Shown: one piece after another, positions 1 to 7,434 of the stretch
How positions within the stretch are numbered: position 1 is the stretch's first letter
Layout of the letters: each line of letters starts with the position of its first letter
From: an uncultured Actinomycetes bacterium
Lineage (GTDB): Bacteria; Actinomycetota; Actinomycetes; S36-B12; UBA5976
Direction of reading: 5' to 3'
NCBI GenBank assembly: GCA_903925705.1
Contig: CAIYGJ010000119.1
Location: 1-12,444, forward strand
DNA length: 12,444 nucleotides
Position numbers and translations under genes: made by a program
The notes under the pieces: generated by a model
What the model was told of the DNA's origin: nothing
Database searches by the model: none
Seen by the model: the letters and a program-made list of their open reading frames with translations, nothing else

Positions 1-138
1 AGATGTTAAGGAAAAGCCTCTAACTTGATTCAAATAAATAATCAGAATCGGTAAAGTTAGTCCGCCGCCAAGTGAATTGAGTAATGCACCTGCAAGAAAA
101 CGTTTCACTTGTGGTGAGGCGGTGCGCAATTCATTCAT
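1..138 (-). CDS. Probable MFS transporter, N-terminal fragment (runs off left edge)
   Basis: This is the first 46 codons of a reading frame open to the left edge. The ATG at 138 is followed by a basic, polar start (MNELRTASPQVKRF). A hydrophobic helix with a glycine cluster and an internal proline then follows (about residues 15-35, LAGALLNSLGGGLTLPI), ending in YLNQVRGFS. This pattern resembles the first membrane helix and first cytoplasmic-end loop of major facilitator superfamily exporters, so an inner-membrane drug or metabolite efflux protein is likely; no substrate can be inferred. An in-frame TAG two codons upstream fixes the ATG as the earliest start. No convincing Shine-Dalgarno sequence is visible. 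The gene lies behind tRNA-Ala and its terminator, so it probably has its own promoter. The family call rests on a short stretch and could be wrong. Confidence 0.5.
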   Translation of the reverse strand, partial: MNELRTASPQVKRFLAGALLNSLGGGLTLPILIIYLNQVRGFSLTS

Positions 139-190
139 GAGCTATCTTTCGCGAGCATTCCGAGAGTTTCTTGCAAAGGTGTTTTACTGA
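139..190. other. Short spacer upstream of the MFS gene
   Basis: This short gap separates the tRNA-Ala terminator from the MFS start. It must hold the transporter's promoter if the terminator works. I do not see a clear -35/-10 pair on the minus strand. Confidence 0.4.
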
Positions 191-224
191 AAATAAAAGT
201 GGAGGTAGAAAACTACCTCCACTT
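191..224 (-). terminator. Rho-independent terminator after tRNA-Ala
   Basis: There is a perfect 12-bp inverted repeat (arms 197-208 and 213-224, core GTGGAGGTAG) with a 4-nt A/T loop. On the minus strand the stem is followed at once by TTATTTT, the classic intrinsic-terminator layout. It starts 5 bases past the 3' end of tRNA-Ala and would end the tRNA-Ile / DLW-39 / tRNA-Ala transcript before the MFS gene. Confidence 0.85.
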
Positions 225-229
225 GTTTG

Positions 230-302
230 TGGAGAATAGGGGACTCGAACCCCTAACCCCTGCCTTGCAAAGGCAGTGCTCTACCAATTGAGCTAATTCC
301 CC
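230..302 (-). tRNA. tRNA-Ala (anticodon UGC)
   Basis: This is a 73-nt cloverleaf on the minus strand. The acceptor stem pairs GGGGAAT with ATTCTCC (one G-U), with discriminator A at position 230. The D-arm contains TAGCTCAATTGGTAGAGC. The anticodon stem CTGCC/GGCAG encloses the TGC anticodon, and the T-arm contains GGTTCGAGTCC. CCA is not encoded, so CCA-adding enzyme is needed. It lies downstream of tRNA-Ile and the DLW-39 gene and ahead of a strong terminator, which suggests co-transcription. Confidence 0.97.
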
Positions 303-326
303 GGCGGTAAAACCGTAGAACAAAAT

Positions 327-440
327 CTACTCTGAAGTAGCCTGTGTCCACAATTCTTGCTCGGCTTTGCTATTTTCTGCTTGTTGATAGATAACGTAAC
401 CAGCAACAGCTAGCAGTGCTAGTGACAAAAGTTTTTTCAT
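327..440 (-). CDS. DLW-39 family mini-protein (37 aa)
   Basis: This 37-residue frame starts at the ATG at 440 and ends at a TAG at 327-329. A good Shine-Dalgarno, AGGAAG, sits at 445-450, four bases before the start. The N-terminus is MKK followed by a hydrophobic helix (about residues 4-18, LLSLALLAVAGYVIY) without a clear signal-peptidase site, then a polar tail with KAEQELW near residue 31. This layout matches the actinobacterial DLW-39 family: a tiny single-pass membrane protein, named for a D-L-W motif and about 39 residues long, encoded beside the gyrA/tRNA-Ile/tRNA-Ala cluster. Here the motif reads E-L-W. I know of no assigned function for the family. The gene sits 36 bases after tRNA-Ile and 24 bases before tRNA-Ala and is probably on the same transcript. 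Confidence 0.8.
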   Translation of the reverse strand: MKKLLSLALLAVAGYVIYQQAENSKAEQELWTQATSE

Positions 441-444
441 TACG

Positions 445-450
445 CTTCCT
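445..450 (-). promoter_or_regulatory. Ribosome binding site of the DLW-39 gene
   Basis: AGGAAG on the minus strand, four bases before the ATG. It supports translation of a reading frame that automatic callers would usually drop for its length. Confidence 0.7.
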
Positions 451-476
451 ATTCTTCTAGACTTGAAAACCGTGCG

Positions 477-551
477 TGGGCCCAGGTGGACTTGAACCAC
501 CGACCTCTTCGTTATCAGCGAAGCGCTCTAACCAAGCTGAGCTATGGGCCC
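477..551 (-). tRNA. tRNA-Ile (anticodon GAU)
   Basis: This is a 75-nt cloverleaf. The acceptor stem is a perfect 7-bp GGGCCCA/TGGGCCC with discriminator A (position 477). The D-arm contains AGCTCAGCTTGGTTAGAGC. The anticodon stem CTTCG/CGAAG carries GAT, and the T-arm contains GGTTCAAGTCC. CCA is not encoded. An Ile-GAU / Ala-UGC pair downstream of gyrA is the usual actinobacterial order. Confidence 0.97.
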
Positions 552-649
552 TGATTTATTGCATTTCTTAAAGTTCTTGCCATTTATGCCTAATTCAAGG
601 CACGAGTTAAGAGGTTACCTCAAAGCAGGCGTTCACCCAAAATGGCAGA
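552..649 (-). other. Spacer between the gyrA operon and tRNA-Ile
   Basis: This 98-bp gap should contain the tRNA promoter and the end of the gyrase operon. An 11-bp palindrome, GAGGTTACCTC, lies at 611-621. It is too tight to be a good hairpin and is not followed by a T-run, so I do not call a terminator. Promoter hexamers are only weak (minus-strand TTAACT, 16 bp, CATAAA), so none is assigned. Confidence 0.35.
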
Positions 650-1129
650 TTAACCCCGATCTGTGAAGGTGTATTCGACGCCACCGGTAAAGCCGACGCT
701 TAAGTTGTAAAGGACTGCAAAAAGCGTAGAAAGTACGCTCAAAAGCACAATTTCAATTGCGGAAATAACCATTACCAAACCAAGTAAGCGGCCTAATGAC
801 AAGAAACTGATTCCCGCTCCGGTGTTACCTGATGCATCACTCCAGAGATTTGTTACTGCTTCAAATACTCCAGCGGCAGAAAGAATTGTCCAGAGCACGA
901 TGGTGGCCACGATTAAGACACCAGCAATCAACACGCCCAAAACGAAAGCACGTTTTGCTGCTGACCAAGGATCGATATGAGTCAAGTGCAGTTTCACCTG
1001 GCGCACTGGCGCGCTCGCTGCTGCTGGTGTCGCAAGGGAAACAGATTGGTCATCAGACTTAAGCGGTTTCCTAAAGAAATTCCGCTTAGTTGGTTGATCG
1101 TCGTTTAGATCGATGTCAATGTCTGACAT
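650..1129 (-). CDS. DUF3566 membrane protein downstream of gyrA
   Basis: This is a 159-residue protein. Residues 1-45 are polar and partly acidic. Two membrane helices follow (about 61-85 and 111-143), separated by a short Ser/Gly/Asn loop. The C-terminus, LYNLSVGFTGGVEYTFTD, is the recognisable end of the DUF3566 family. The family is almost confined to Actinomycetota, and its gene nearly always follows gyrA. Its role is unknown to me; a membrane partner of unknown complex is all the sequence supports. The ATG abuts the gyrA stop (TAAATG), with AGAGG about five bases before it inside the gyrA tail, so translation is coupled to gyrA and the two share a message. Confidence 0.92.
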   Translation of the reverse strand: MSDIDIDLNDDQPTKRNFFRKPLKSDDQSVSLATPAAASAPVRQVKLHLTHIDPWSAAKRAFVLGVLIAGVLIVATIVLWTILSAAGVFEAVTNLWSDASGNTGAGISFLSLGRLLGLVMVISAIEIVLLSVLSTLFAVLYNLSVGFTGGVEYTFTDRG

Positions 1130-3697
1130 TTATGCCTCTTCCCCGTCGTTGGCAACTTCCGCAATCGCTTCTTCAGACTCAATTACAGCCGATACTTCTT
1201 CATCCGCTGTGACTTCAACGCTTTCAAGTGCAGCCATTGAGGCGGCGCTGCTTCGCGCGACCGCGACAACTTGATCGTCATCCCCGACCTTCATAAACGA
1301 AACACCCATGGTGTCGCGTCCGGCTGCGCGAATTTCATCAACGCGAGTTCGGATTACGACGCCATTGCTTGCGATTGCAAATATTTCATCATCAGCTGCG
1401 CAGATTAGTGCTCCGGCAAGACCGCCACGTTTTTCAACTAGGCGCATCGCGCGAACACCTTGCGTGCCACGGCCCTTTGCATTCCACTCTTCAATCGAGG
1501 TTCGCTTAGCCCAACCACCTTCAGTAACGGTTACCACAAACGAATCTGCGGTTGCTACTTCCATTTTCAGCAAGTAATCATCTTCTGACTTGAATCTAAT
1601 TCCGATAACACCGCCGGCAGTTCTTCCCATTGGGCGCAAAGTGGCATCGTCGGCATGGCAACGAACTGAGTAGCCCATTTTGGAAACCAAAAGCAGGTCA
1701 TCTTCGTCGTTAACTAGCTGAGCGGAAACCACATCATCTTCATCGCGCAAGGTAATTGCAACTAAGCCCGTGCTGCGGGAAGAATCGTAATCCGCTAACC
1801 GCGACTTTTTAATTACGCCATTTCGAGTAGCAAGAACTAAGTACTTAGCTTGGCTGTAGTCGTTGAGGTCTTGAACTTCGACAACCTGCTCTTCCGGAGC
1901 AAGAGACAACAGGTTTGCCACATGTTGTCCGCGAGCATCTCGGCCAGTATCAGTTAGTTCGTATGCCTTCACTCGGAATACTCGACCCCGGTTTGTGAAG
2001 AACAAGATCCAATGATGAGTAGTTGTCACGAAGAAATTGGTAACTACATCGTCTTGCTTAAGTGCCGCGCCCTTGACGCCGCGGCCACCACGTTTTTGAG
2101 AACGATAGAGGGCAGCCTTGGTGCGCTTAATGTAGCCATCTGCTGAAAGGGTTACCACAATTGGTTCCACTGCAATTAAATCTTCGTGAGTTACATCGTT
2201 TTCGTCAGCAACGATTGTGGTTCTACGCTCGTCACCAAACTTGTTCACAATGTCTGCCAACTCGTCGCTAACTATGCTTCGCTGGCGAGTAAGATTCGAC
2301 AAAATGTCTTTGTAGTCAGCGATCTCTGACATCAATTTGTCATGTTGGCTTTGAAGTTCGTTGCGTTCAAGTGCAGCAAGTTTGCGCAATTGCATGTCAA
2401 GAATTGCTTGAGCCTGAATTTCATCGATGTCAAGAAGTTTCATCAATCCTGCTTGCGCAACTGATGCTGATTCTGAGGCGCGAATTAATGCGATTACTTC
2501 ATCAATACGATCGATTGCCTTAAGCAGACCAATCAAAATATGTACGCGCTCTTCAGCAATTCTTAAACGATATGCGGTTCGGCGCTGAATAACTTCAACC
2601 TGATGTTCGATCCAGTTTGTTACGAACGCATCAAGTGTCAGGGTGCGCGGCACTCCATCAACAAGTGCCAACATGTTTGCGCCAAAATTATCTTGAAGTT
2701 GGGTGTATTTAAACAGGTTGTTAAGTACAACCTTTGGCACTGCGTCACGCTTTAGAACAACTACGATGCGCATACCGGTTCGTGAAGAGCTTTCATCAAC
2801 CAAGTCAGCGATGCCGCCAACTTTTCCTTGCTCAACTAGTTCGGCAATGCGTTCAAGTAAGTTATCGGGATTAACTTGGTAAGGCAGTTGTGTGATCGCG
2901 ATGATTGTGCGACCGCGCTTGTCTTCGGTAATTTCTGTTACCGCGCGCATCGTGACAGATCCACGACCAGTGCGATACGCATCTTGGATACCGCGACGGC
3001 CAACAATTTGACCACCGGTTGGGAAATCTGGACCAGTAATTCTTTCCATCAACGCTTCGAGTAATTCTTCGCGCGTGGCATCTGGGTGATCGAGTGCCCA
3101 TTGCACACCAGCGGCCACCTCAGTGAGGTTGTGTGGCGGGATGTTGGTTGCCATGCCAACGGCTATGCCTGATGAGCCATTAACCAAAAGGTTCGGGAAT
3201 CGACTTGGCAGCACAGTTGGTTCAAGATTCTTGCCGTCGTAGTTTGGTGTGAAATCAACGGTCTCTTGATCGATATCACGAACCATTTCCATGGCAAGTG
3301 GAGCCATCCGAACTTCGGTATATCGAGATGCTGCTGCTGAGTCGTTTCCAGGTGAACCGAAGTTACCTTGTCCTTGCGCAAGCGGATAACGCAATGACCA
3401 AGATTGAGTCAGGCGAACCAAAGTGTCATAAATCGCGCTATCGCCATGTGGGTGATATTGACCCATAACTTCGCCAACAACACGAGCACTTTTGTTGAAT
3501 GCGCGATCTGGGCGGTAACCACCGTCGTACATTGCATAAATTACGCGGCGGTGTACTGGCTTTAAGCCGTCTCGCACATCCGGCAATGCGCGCGAGACAA
3601 TAACGCTCATTGCGTAGTTAAGGTACGACCTCTGCATTTCGACATTAAGGTCAACGATTTCGATTTGATCGTGAGTTGCGTCATTAATTTCAGTCAT
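1130..3697 (-). CDS. gyrA: DNA gyrase subunit A
   Basis: This is the breakage-reunion subunit of DNA gyrase, the A2B2 enzyme that puts negative supercoils into DNA with ATP. The 855-residue length is normal for actinobacteria. The N-terminal winged-helix region holds the catalytic pair R125-Y126 (AAASRYTE). The quinolone region reads HPHGDSAIYD, with S87 and D91 at the positions of E. coli S83 and D87, i.e. the ancestral quinolone-sensitive form. The tower and coiled-coil region spans about 340-500. The C-terminal pinwheel begins with a GyrA box, QKRGGRG, at 534-540, which allows DNA wrapping and separates it from ParC. A long acidic tail (about 828-855) ends the protein. The start overlaps the gyrB stop by one base (TAATG), giving translational coupling; the Shine-Dalgarno is weak. 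Confidence 0.99.
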   Translation of the reverse strand: MTEINDATHDQIEIVDLNVEMQRSYLNYAMSVIVSRALPDVRDGLKPVHRRVIYAMYDGGYRPDRAFNKSARVVGEVMGQYHPHGDSAIYDTLVRLTQSWSLRYPLAQGQGNFGSPGNDSAAASRYTEVRMAPLAMEMVRDIDQETVDFTPNYDGKNLEPTVLPSRFPNLLVNGSSGIAVGMATNIPPHNLTEVAAGVQWALDHPDATREELLEALMERITGPDFPTGGQIVGRRGIQDAYRTGRGSVTMRAVTEITEDKRGRTIIAITQLPYQVNPDNLLERIAELVEQGKVGGIADLVDESSSRTGMRIVVVLKRDAVPKVVLNNLFKYTQLQDNFGANMLALVDGVPRTLTLDAFVTNWIEHQVEVIQRRTAYRLRIAEERVHILIGLLKAIDRIDEVIALIRASESASVAQAGLMKLLDIDEIQAQAILDMQLRKLAALERNELQSQHDKLMSEIADYKDILSNLTRQRSIVSDELADIVNKFGDERRTTIVADENDVTHEDLIAVEPIVVTLSADGYIKRTKAALYRSQKRGGRGVKGAALKQDDVVTNFFVTTTHHWILFFTNRGRVFRVKAYELTDTGRDARGQHVANLLSLAPEEQVVEVQDLNDYSQAKYLVLATRNGVIKKSRLADYDSSRSTGLVAITLRDEDDVVSAQLVNDEDDLLLVSKMGYSVRCHADDATLRPMGRTAGGVIGIRFKSEDDYLLKMEVATADSFVVTVTEGGWAKRTSIEEWNAKGRGTQGVRAMRLVEKRGGLAGALICAADDEIFAIASNGVVIRTRVDEIRAAGRDTMGVSFMKVGDDDQVVAVARSSAASMAALESVEVTADEEVSAVIESEEAIAEVANDGEEA

Positions 3698-5664
3698 TAG
3701 ATGTCCAAGAACCGCACGTCATGTGCATTGCGTTGAATAAAGTTGCGTCGGCTTTCGACGTCTTCGCCCATGAGGGTTGAGAAAAGTTGATCAGCTTGCG
3801 CTGCATCATCTACTGAAACTTGCAATAGAACCCGGGTTGCCGGATCCATTGTGGTTTCCCAAAGTTCTTCCGCGTTCATTTCGCCAAGACCTTTGTAGCG
3901 CTGGATGTCTTCGGTACGAAGTTTTTTACCAGCAGCTAATCCAGCTTCAACTAATTGGTCGCGTTGCTTGTCTGAATATGCATAGCCTGGCGCCTCACGC
4001 GACCACTTCACTTTATAAAGCGGTGGCTGCGCGACATAAACAAATCCACCATCAACAAGTGGTCGCATGTAACGGAATAAGAAAGTTAACAGCAAGGTTC
4101 GGATGTGTTGTCCGTCAACGTCAGCATCCGCCATCAAAACTAATTTGTGATAACGAAGTTTGTTGATATCAAATTCATCCTGAATGCCAGTTCCAAATGC
4201 CGAAATAATTGCTTGCACTTCGGTGTTAGCAAGTACGCGATCGATTCTGGTTTTTTCAACGTTAAGGATTTTTCCGCGAATCGGCAAAATCGCTTGGGTG
4301 CGTGGGTCACGCCCTTGACCTGCAGAGCCACCTGCCGAGTCACCTTCAACGATGAATACTTCGCACTCGGAAGGTTCGTTACTTGAACAGTCTTTTAGTT
4401 TTCCAGGCAAGCTGCTGCTGCCTAGTAAACCTTTTCGGTTGCGAGCTAAGTCGCGCGCTTTACGAGCTGCTAGTCGAGCAGTTGCTGCTTGTAAGGATTT
4501 GCGCGCGATGTCTTTACCTTGTGCGGGATTCTTTTCAAACCAAGCTGCCAATTCTTCGTTTACAACTTTTTGCACAAATGCTTTTGCTTCAGTATTACCA
4601 AGTTTGGTTTTTGTCTGACCTTCAAACTGTGGTTCGTGAAGTTTGATAGACACAATTGCAGTTAAGCCTTCGCGAACGTCTTCGCCTGAAAGGTTTGTAT
4701 CTTTTTCTTTTAGGATGCTCCACTCGCGGGCAAACTTATTTACTAGCGAAGTTAGTGCGGTACGGAAACCTTCTTCATGGGTTCCGCCCTCGATGGTGTT
4801 AATTGTGTTTGCAAATGAATAAACCGATTCGGTGTAACTGCTGTTCCATTGCATAGCAACTTCAAGGCTTAATCCACGGTTTGTATCTTCTGAGAAAAAT
4901 TCAACAATGTCGTTGTGAATCGGTGACTTGCGTACATTTAAGTGCTGAACGAAATCCCGGATGCCACCTTCGTACATGTAGGTAACGCTGCGTGGGCCAT
5001 CAACTTTTGGTTCACCGGTTTCTTCGTCGATGATCGGTCCGGCAGAAATTCGCTCGTCAGTGAGCGAAAGAGTTAGGCCGCGATTTAAGAATGCCATTTC
5101 TTGGAAGCGACGGGAAAGTGTTTCAAAATCGTAAACTGTCGTTTCGAAAATATCTCCATCAGCCCAGAACGTAACTGTGGTTCCAGTGATATCCGTCTTG
5201 CCGCCTTTTTTTAGCGGAGCAACTGGGACGCCGTACTTGTATGACTGGGTATGAATAAAACCTTCACGTCGTACTTCAACATCAACATTTTTAGAAAGTG
5301 CGTTTACAACTGAGACACCTACGCCGTGGAGGCCACCGGAAACTGCGTATCCGCCGCCGCCGAATTTTCCACCAGCGTGGAGAACGGTAAGCACCACTTC
5401 AACGGCGGGTTTTCCTTCGGAAGGCACGATGTCTACCGGGATTCCACGGCCGTTATCGACCACGCGCACGCCGCCATCTTGCAAAATTGTTACTTCAATG
5501 TGAGTGCAATGGCCAGCTAGAGCTTCATCAACAGAGTTATCTACTACTTCGTAGACCAAGTGGTGCAGGCCTCTTTCACCGGTTGAACCGATGTACATGC
5601 CTGGGCGTTTTCTAACAGAATCGAGGCCCTCTAGGACCTGGATGGCACTGCCGTCATATGTCAC
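3697..5664 (-). CDS. gyrB: DNA gyrase subunit B
   Basis: This is the ATPase subunit of DNA gyrase (655 residues, normal length). The GHKL ATP site is complete: EVVDNSVDEALAG (39-51, with E39 and N43), DNGRGIP (70-76) and GGLHGVG (110-116). The transducer lysine lies in QTKTKLGN (350-357). The TOPRIM domain carries EGDSAGGSA from E440 and DADVD at 513-517, which bind the Mg ions used in strand cleavage. The C-terminal YKGLGEMN segment is also present. The start is a GTG (translated Met) at 5664, with GAGGAAAGG about eight bases upstream; the residues that follow (TYDGSAIQVLEGLDSVRKR) match the usual GyrB N-terminus. The 105-bp gap upstream suggests its own promoter in addition to read-through from dciA. 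Confidence 0.99.
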   Translation of the reverse strand: MTYDGSAIQVLEGLDSVRKRPGMYIGSTGERGLHHLVYEVVDNSVDEALAGHCTHIEVTILQDGGVRVVDNGRGIPVDIVPSEGKPAVEVVLTVLHAGGKFGGGGYAVSGGLHGVGVSVVNALSKNVDVEVRREGFIHTQSYKYGVPVAPLKKGGKTDITGTTVTFWADGDIFETTVYDFETLSRRFQEMAFLNRGLTLSLTDERISAGPIIDEETGEPKVDGPRSVTYMYEGGIRDFVQHLNVRKSPIHNDIVEFFSEDTNRGLSLEVAMQWNSSYTESVYSFANTINTIEGGTHEEGFRTALTSLVNKFAREWSILKEKDTNLSGEDVREGLTAIVSIKLHEPQFEGQTKTKLGNTEAKAFVQKVVNEELAAWFEKNPAQGKDIARKSLQAATARLAARKARDLARNRKGLLGSSSLPGKLKDCSSNEPSECEVFIVEGDSAGGSAGQGRDPRTQAILPIRGKILNVEKTRIDRVLANTEVQAIISAFGTGIQDEFDINKLRYHKLVLMADADVDGQHIRTLLLTFLFRYMRPLVDGGFVYVAQPPLYKVKWSREAPGYAYSDKQRDQLVEAGLAAGKKLRTEDIQRYKGLGEMNAEELWETTMDPATRVLLQVSVDDAAQADQLFSTLMGEDVESRRNFIQRNAHDVRFLDI

Positions 5665-5769
5665 TTTTGGGGCCTTTCCTCGTGCGTTATTGGCTCCTGA
5701 ATGTCAGACCCTAAATAGGGAGTTTTTCAGGCGCGCTATTACCCCTAATCCTATCTGTTTATTGAATTT
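5665..5769 (-). promoter_or_regulatory. gyrB: dciA-gyrB spacer, probable gyrB promoter region
   Basis: This is the largest gap within the left-hand gene run, placed where actinobacterial gyrB promoters normally lie. It contains the gyrB ribosome binding site and a small inverted repeat, CCCTAAATAGGG, at 5709-5720. The octamer TAGGGAGT occurs at 5715-5722 and again at 5771-5778. I do not see a -35/-10 pair good enough to name. Supercoiling control of gyrB is common, but nothing here proves it. Confidence 0.4.
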
Positions 5770-6306
5770 TTAGGGAGTCGGGGTATCACCCGTAAGTGTC
5801 CCGTGGACCGCGTCCAGGGACACTTCTTTGCCCATGTTTCCAAGAGGCGCGGTAGGTCCCAAGACCTTAATTTCACTAATTCTTCCTTGTCCGATTTCTT
5901 CACCTAGTCGCTGGGAAATCGCAGGAAGAAGTAACCGGATTTGGGTGGCCCAAGCGCTTGATTCGGCTCGTAGAACCAAAGTTCCGGATTGCCCGCTTGG
6001 ATCTAGATTGAAGGATTCGATTTGAACGTGGCTGGCGACGTCGTGGCCGACGATTAAACCCCACTGTCCACGCAAACGCCCAGTGGCTACCTGTAAATCC
6101 CATCCTTTACTGATTATCAATCGATCAATTAGCCCGGACAAAGTTGCCGGGTCGCGCTCATCAGGTCCAGACCCACTTCTTTGCTCATCATAAAAATTAG
6201 TATTTCGGTTTTTGCGATTGGGCACTGTCGAGGTGCGGACCCTAGCTCTACTTAATAGGGACCTTAGAAATTCTTGTTGAGGTTTATCTAACACAGTGTT
6301 AGTCAT
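5770..6306 (-). CDS. dciA: DciA family replicative-helicase loader/operator (DUF721)
   Basis: This 178-residue protein has a disordered, basic N-terminal part (1-55) and a DUF721 domain at about 60-150. Landmarks are GQWGLIVG (80-87), H93, the strongly conserved SSAWATQIR (116-124) and the closing KVLGP (147-151). DciA is the ancestral partner that helps DnaB load at the origin in bacteria lacking DnaC or DnaI. The actinobacterial gene usually sits between recF and gyrB, as here. The ATG at 6306 overlaps the recF stop by 8 bases and has no Shine-Dalgarno at normal distance. A GTG four codons later (6294) with GAGG 12 bases upstream is an alternative start. The last codons form a strong hairpin (5794-5825). 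Confidence 0.93.
   Translation of the reverse strand: MTNTVLDKPQQEFLRSLLSRARVRTSTVPNRKNRNTNFYDEQRSGSGPDERDPATLSGLIDRLIISKGWDLQVATGRLRGQWGLIVGHDVASHVQIESFNLDPSGQSGTLVLRAESSAWATQIRLLLPAISQRLGEEIGQGRISEIKVLGPTAPLGNMGKEVSLDAVHGTLTGDTPTP
5794..5825 (-). other. 14-bp interrupted hairpin in the 3' end of dciA
   Basis: The arms AAGTGTCCC (5794-5802) and GGGACACTT (5817-5825) pair perfectly. Inside them TGGAC (5804-5808) pairs with GTCCA (5812-5816), with one unpaired G at 5803 and a 3-nt loop. It lies inside the coding sequence, about 25 bases before the stop. No T-run follows on the minus strand, so it is not a standard terminator. It may act in mRNA processing or stability between dciA and gyrB; that role is inference. 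Confidence 0.6.
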
Positions 6307-7399
6307 CCTCTAACAAAAGTTGATTGCTCGGCAATCCTTTTGGGATATCTTCTATGACCGCAGCAGTGATTAGTGTTTGTTCAACATCAGAAATTATGGA
6401 GATTAATCGATTACGCCGTTTTTCATCCAGCTCGGCGAACACGTCGTCCAAAATTAAAATTGGATCGTCGTCATGTTCGCGCAAAGTTTTAAAAGCAGCC
6501 AGCCGAAGTGCGATTGCAATTGACCAAGATTGGCCGTGTGAAGCATAGCCCTTAGCCGGCATGTTGCTGAGTTGGATGCTTAAGTCATCGCGGTGTGGTC
6601 CAACAAGTGTTGCGCCACGATCAATTTCATCTTTGCTTCGAGTTTCTAATTCAATTTTAAACAGTTCTGCTATTTCGTTTTTGTTTGTTACTTCAAGCGG
6701 TAGCCAGGTGTTTGAATAACTAAAGAAGAGTGGTTCGGTGTCGCCACTTATTGCAGTTCCAAATTCAGAAATGTGTGGTTCGACCTTTTTAATATTTTGT
6801 AGCCGGTTAAAAATAATTTCTGAACCAGCTTGAATTAACTGTTCGTCCCAAGCATCTAGTGTTGCGCGCGCTTGGGTTGACGGGGTTCTGCGGCCGAGTG
6901 ATTTTAAAAGTGCGTTGCGTTGTTTTAGAGTTCTTTCAAAATCGCTTCGGGTATTTGAAAATTTTGGTGCTAGAAGTGTGCTTAATTCATCTATGAATTT
7001 GCGACGAGCGGCAGGTTCGCCTTTTACAAGCTCTAGATCTTCTGGTGAAAAAATCACAGTTGTCACCAAGCCAAGTATGTCTCTGGTTTTTGGCAGCTGG
7101 CTTTCGTTTAATAAAACTTTGTTTGTGCCTGGATAATTTATTGTTAATTCGACCTGTGCGTTTCGTTTATGTTTTTCAACACTTGCCCAGATGGTTGCTG
7201 TGTTTTGCCCGTTGCGAATAAGTGGTGCATCTTGAGAAACCCGGTGACTACCAAGGGTTGCTAAATAGTGGACTGCTTCCACAATGTTTGTTTTACCGCG
7301 GCCGTTTCGGCCCACGATTGTTGTGGCGCCTGACAAAAAAGATAGATCTAAATTTTCGTGGTTGCGAAAATTACGTAGGGAAAGTTTAGATATCTGCAT
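6299..7399 (-). CDS. recF: RecF, DNA gap-repair ATPase
   Basis: RecF is an SMC-like ATPase that binds single-strand gap junctions and, with RecO and RecR, loads RecA. The 366 residues are normal. Walker A is GRNGRGKT (30-37), the ABC signature is ASHGQS (286-291), the family motif VGPHRDDL is at 276-283, and Walker B with the D-loop is ILILDDVFAELDE (324-336). The N-terminus MQISKLSLRNFRNHENLDLSF has the standard RecF opening, which supports the ATG at 7399. The Shine-Dalgarno is poor. A near-copy of the sequence around the start lies 29 bases upstream (7417-7434), with ACG in place of ATG. The gene follows dnaN after 32 bases and overlaps dciA, so the three are probably one operon. Confidence 0.98.
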   Translation of the reverse strand: MQISKLSLRNFRNHENLDLSFLSGATTIVGRNGRGKTNIVEAVHYLATLGSHRVSQDAPLIRNGQNTATIWASVEKHKRNAQVELTINYPGTNKVLLNESQLPKTRDILGLVTTVIFSPEDLELVKGEPAARRKFIDELSTLLAPKFSNTRSDFERTLKQRNALLKSLGRRTPSTQARATLDAWDEQLIQAGSEIIFNRLQNIKKVEPHISEFGTAISGDTEPLFFSYSNTWLPLEVTNKNEIAELFKIELETRSKDEIDRGATLVGPHRDDLSIQLSNMPAKGYASHGQSWSIAIALRLAAFKTLREHDDDPILILDDVFAELDEKRRNRLISIISDVEQTLITAAVIEDIPKGLPSNQLLLEDD

Positions 7400-7434
7400 T
7401 ACTTAAAGGCGCCGATAGATATCTGCGTTACTTA
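7388..7434 (-). repeat. Imperfect 18-bp direct repeat across the recF start
   Basis: Copies at 7388-7405 and 7417-7434 differ at one base (7398 A, 7427 G), with a 29-bp offset. The recF-proximal copy includes the ATG; the other ends within the dnaN stop codon and has ACG instead. It looks like a small tandem duplication at the dnaN-recF junction. Confidence 0.85.

Noticed and set aside
611..621. GAGGTTACCTC palindrome downstream of the DUF3566 gene as a terminator
   Set aside because: It can form only a 4-bp stem with a 3-nt loop and lacks a following T-run.
5709..5720. CCCTAAATAGGG inverted repeat upstream of gyrB as an operator or terminator
   Set aside because: The arms are only 5 bp with a 2-base gap and no T-run. 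I mention it in the spacer entry but do not support a function.
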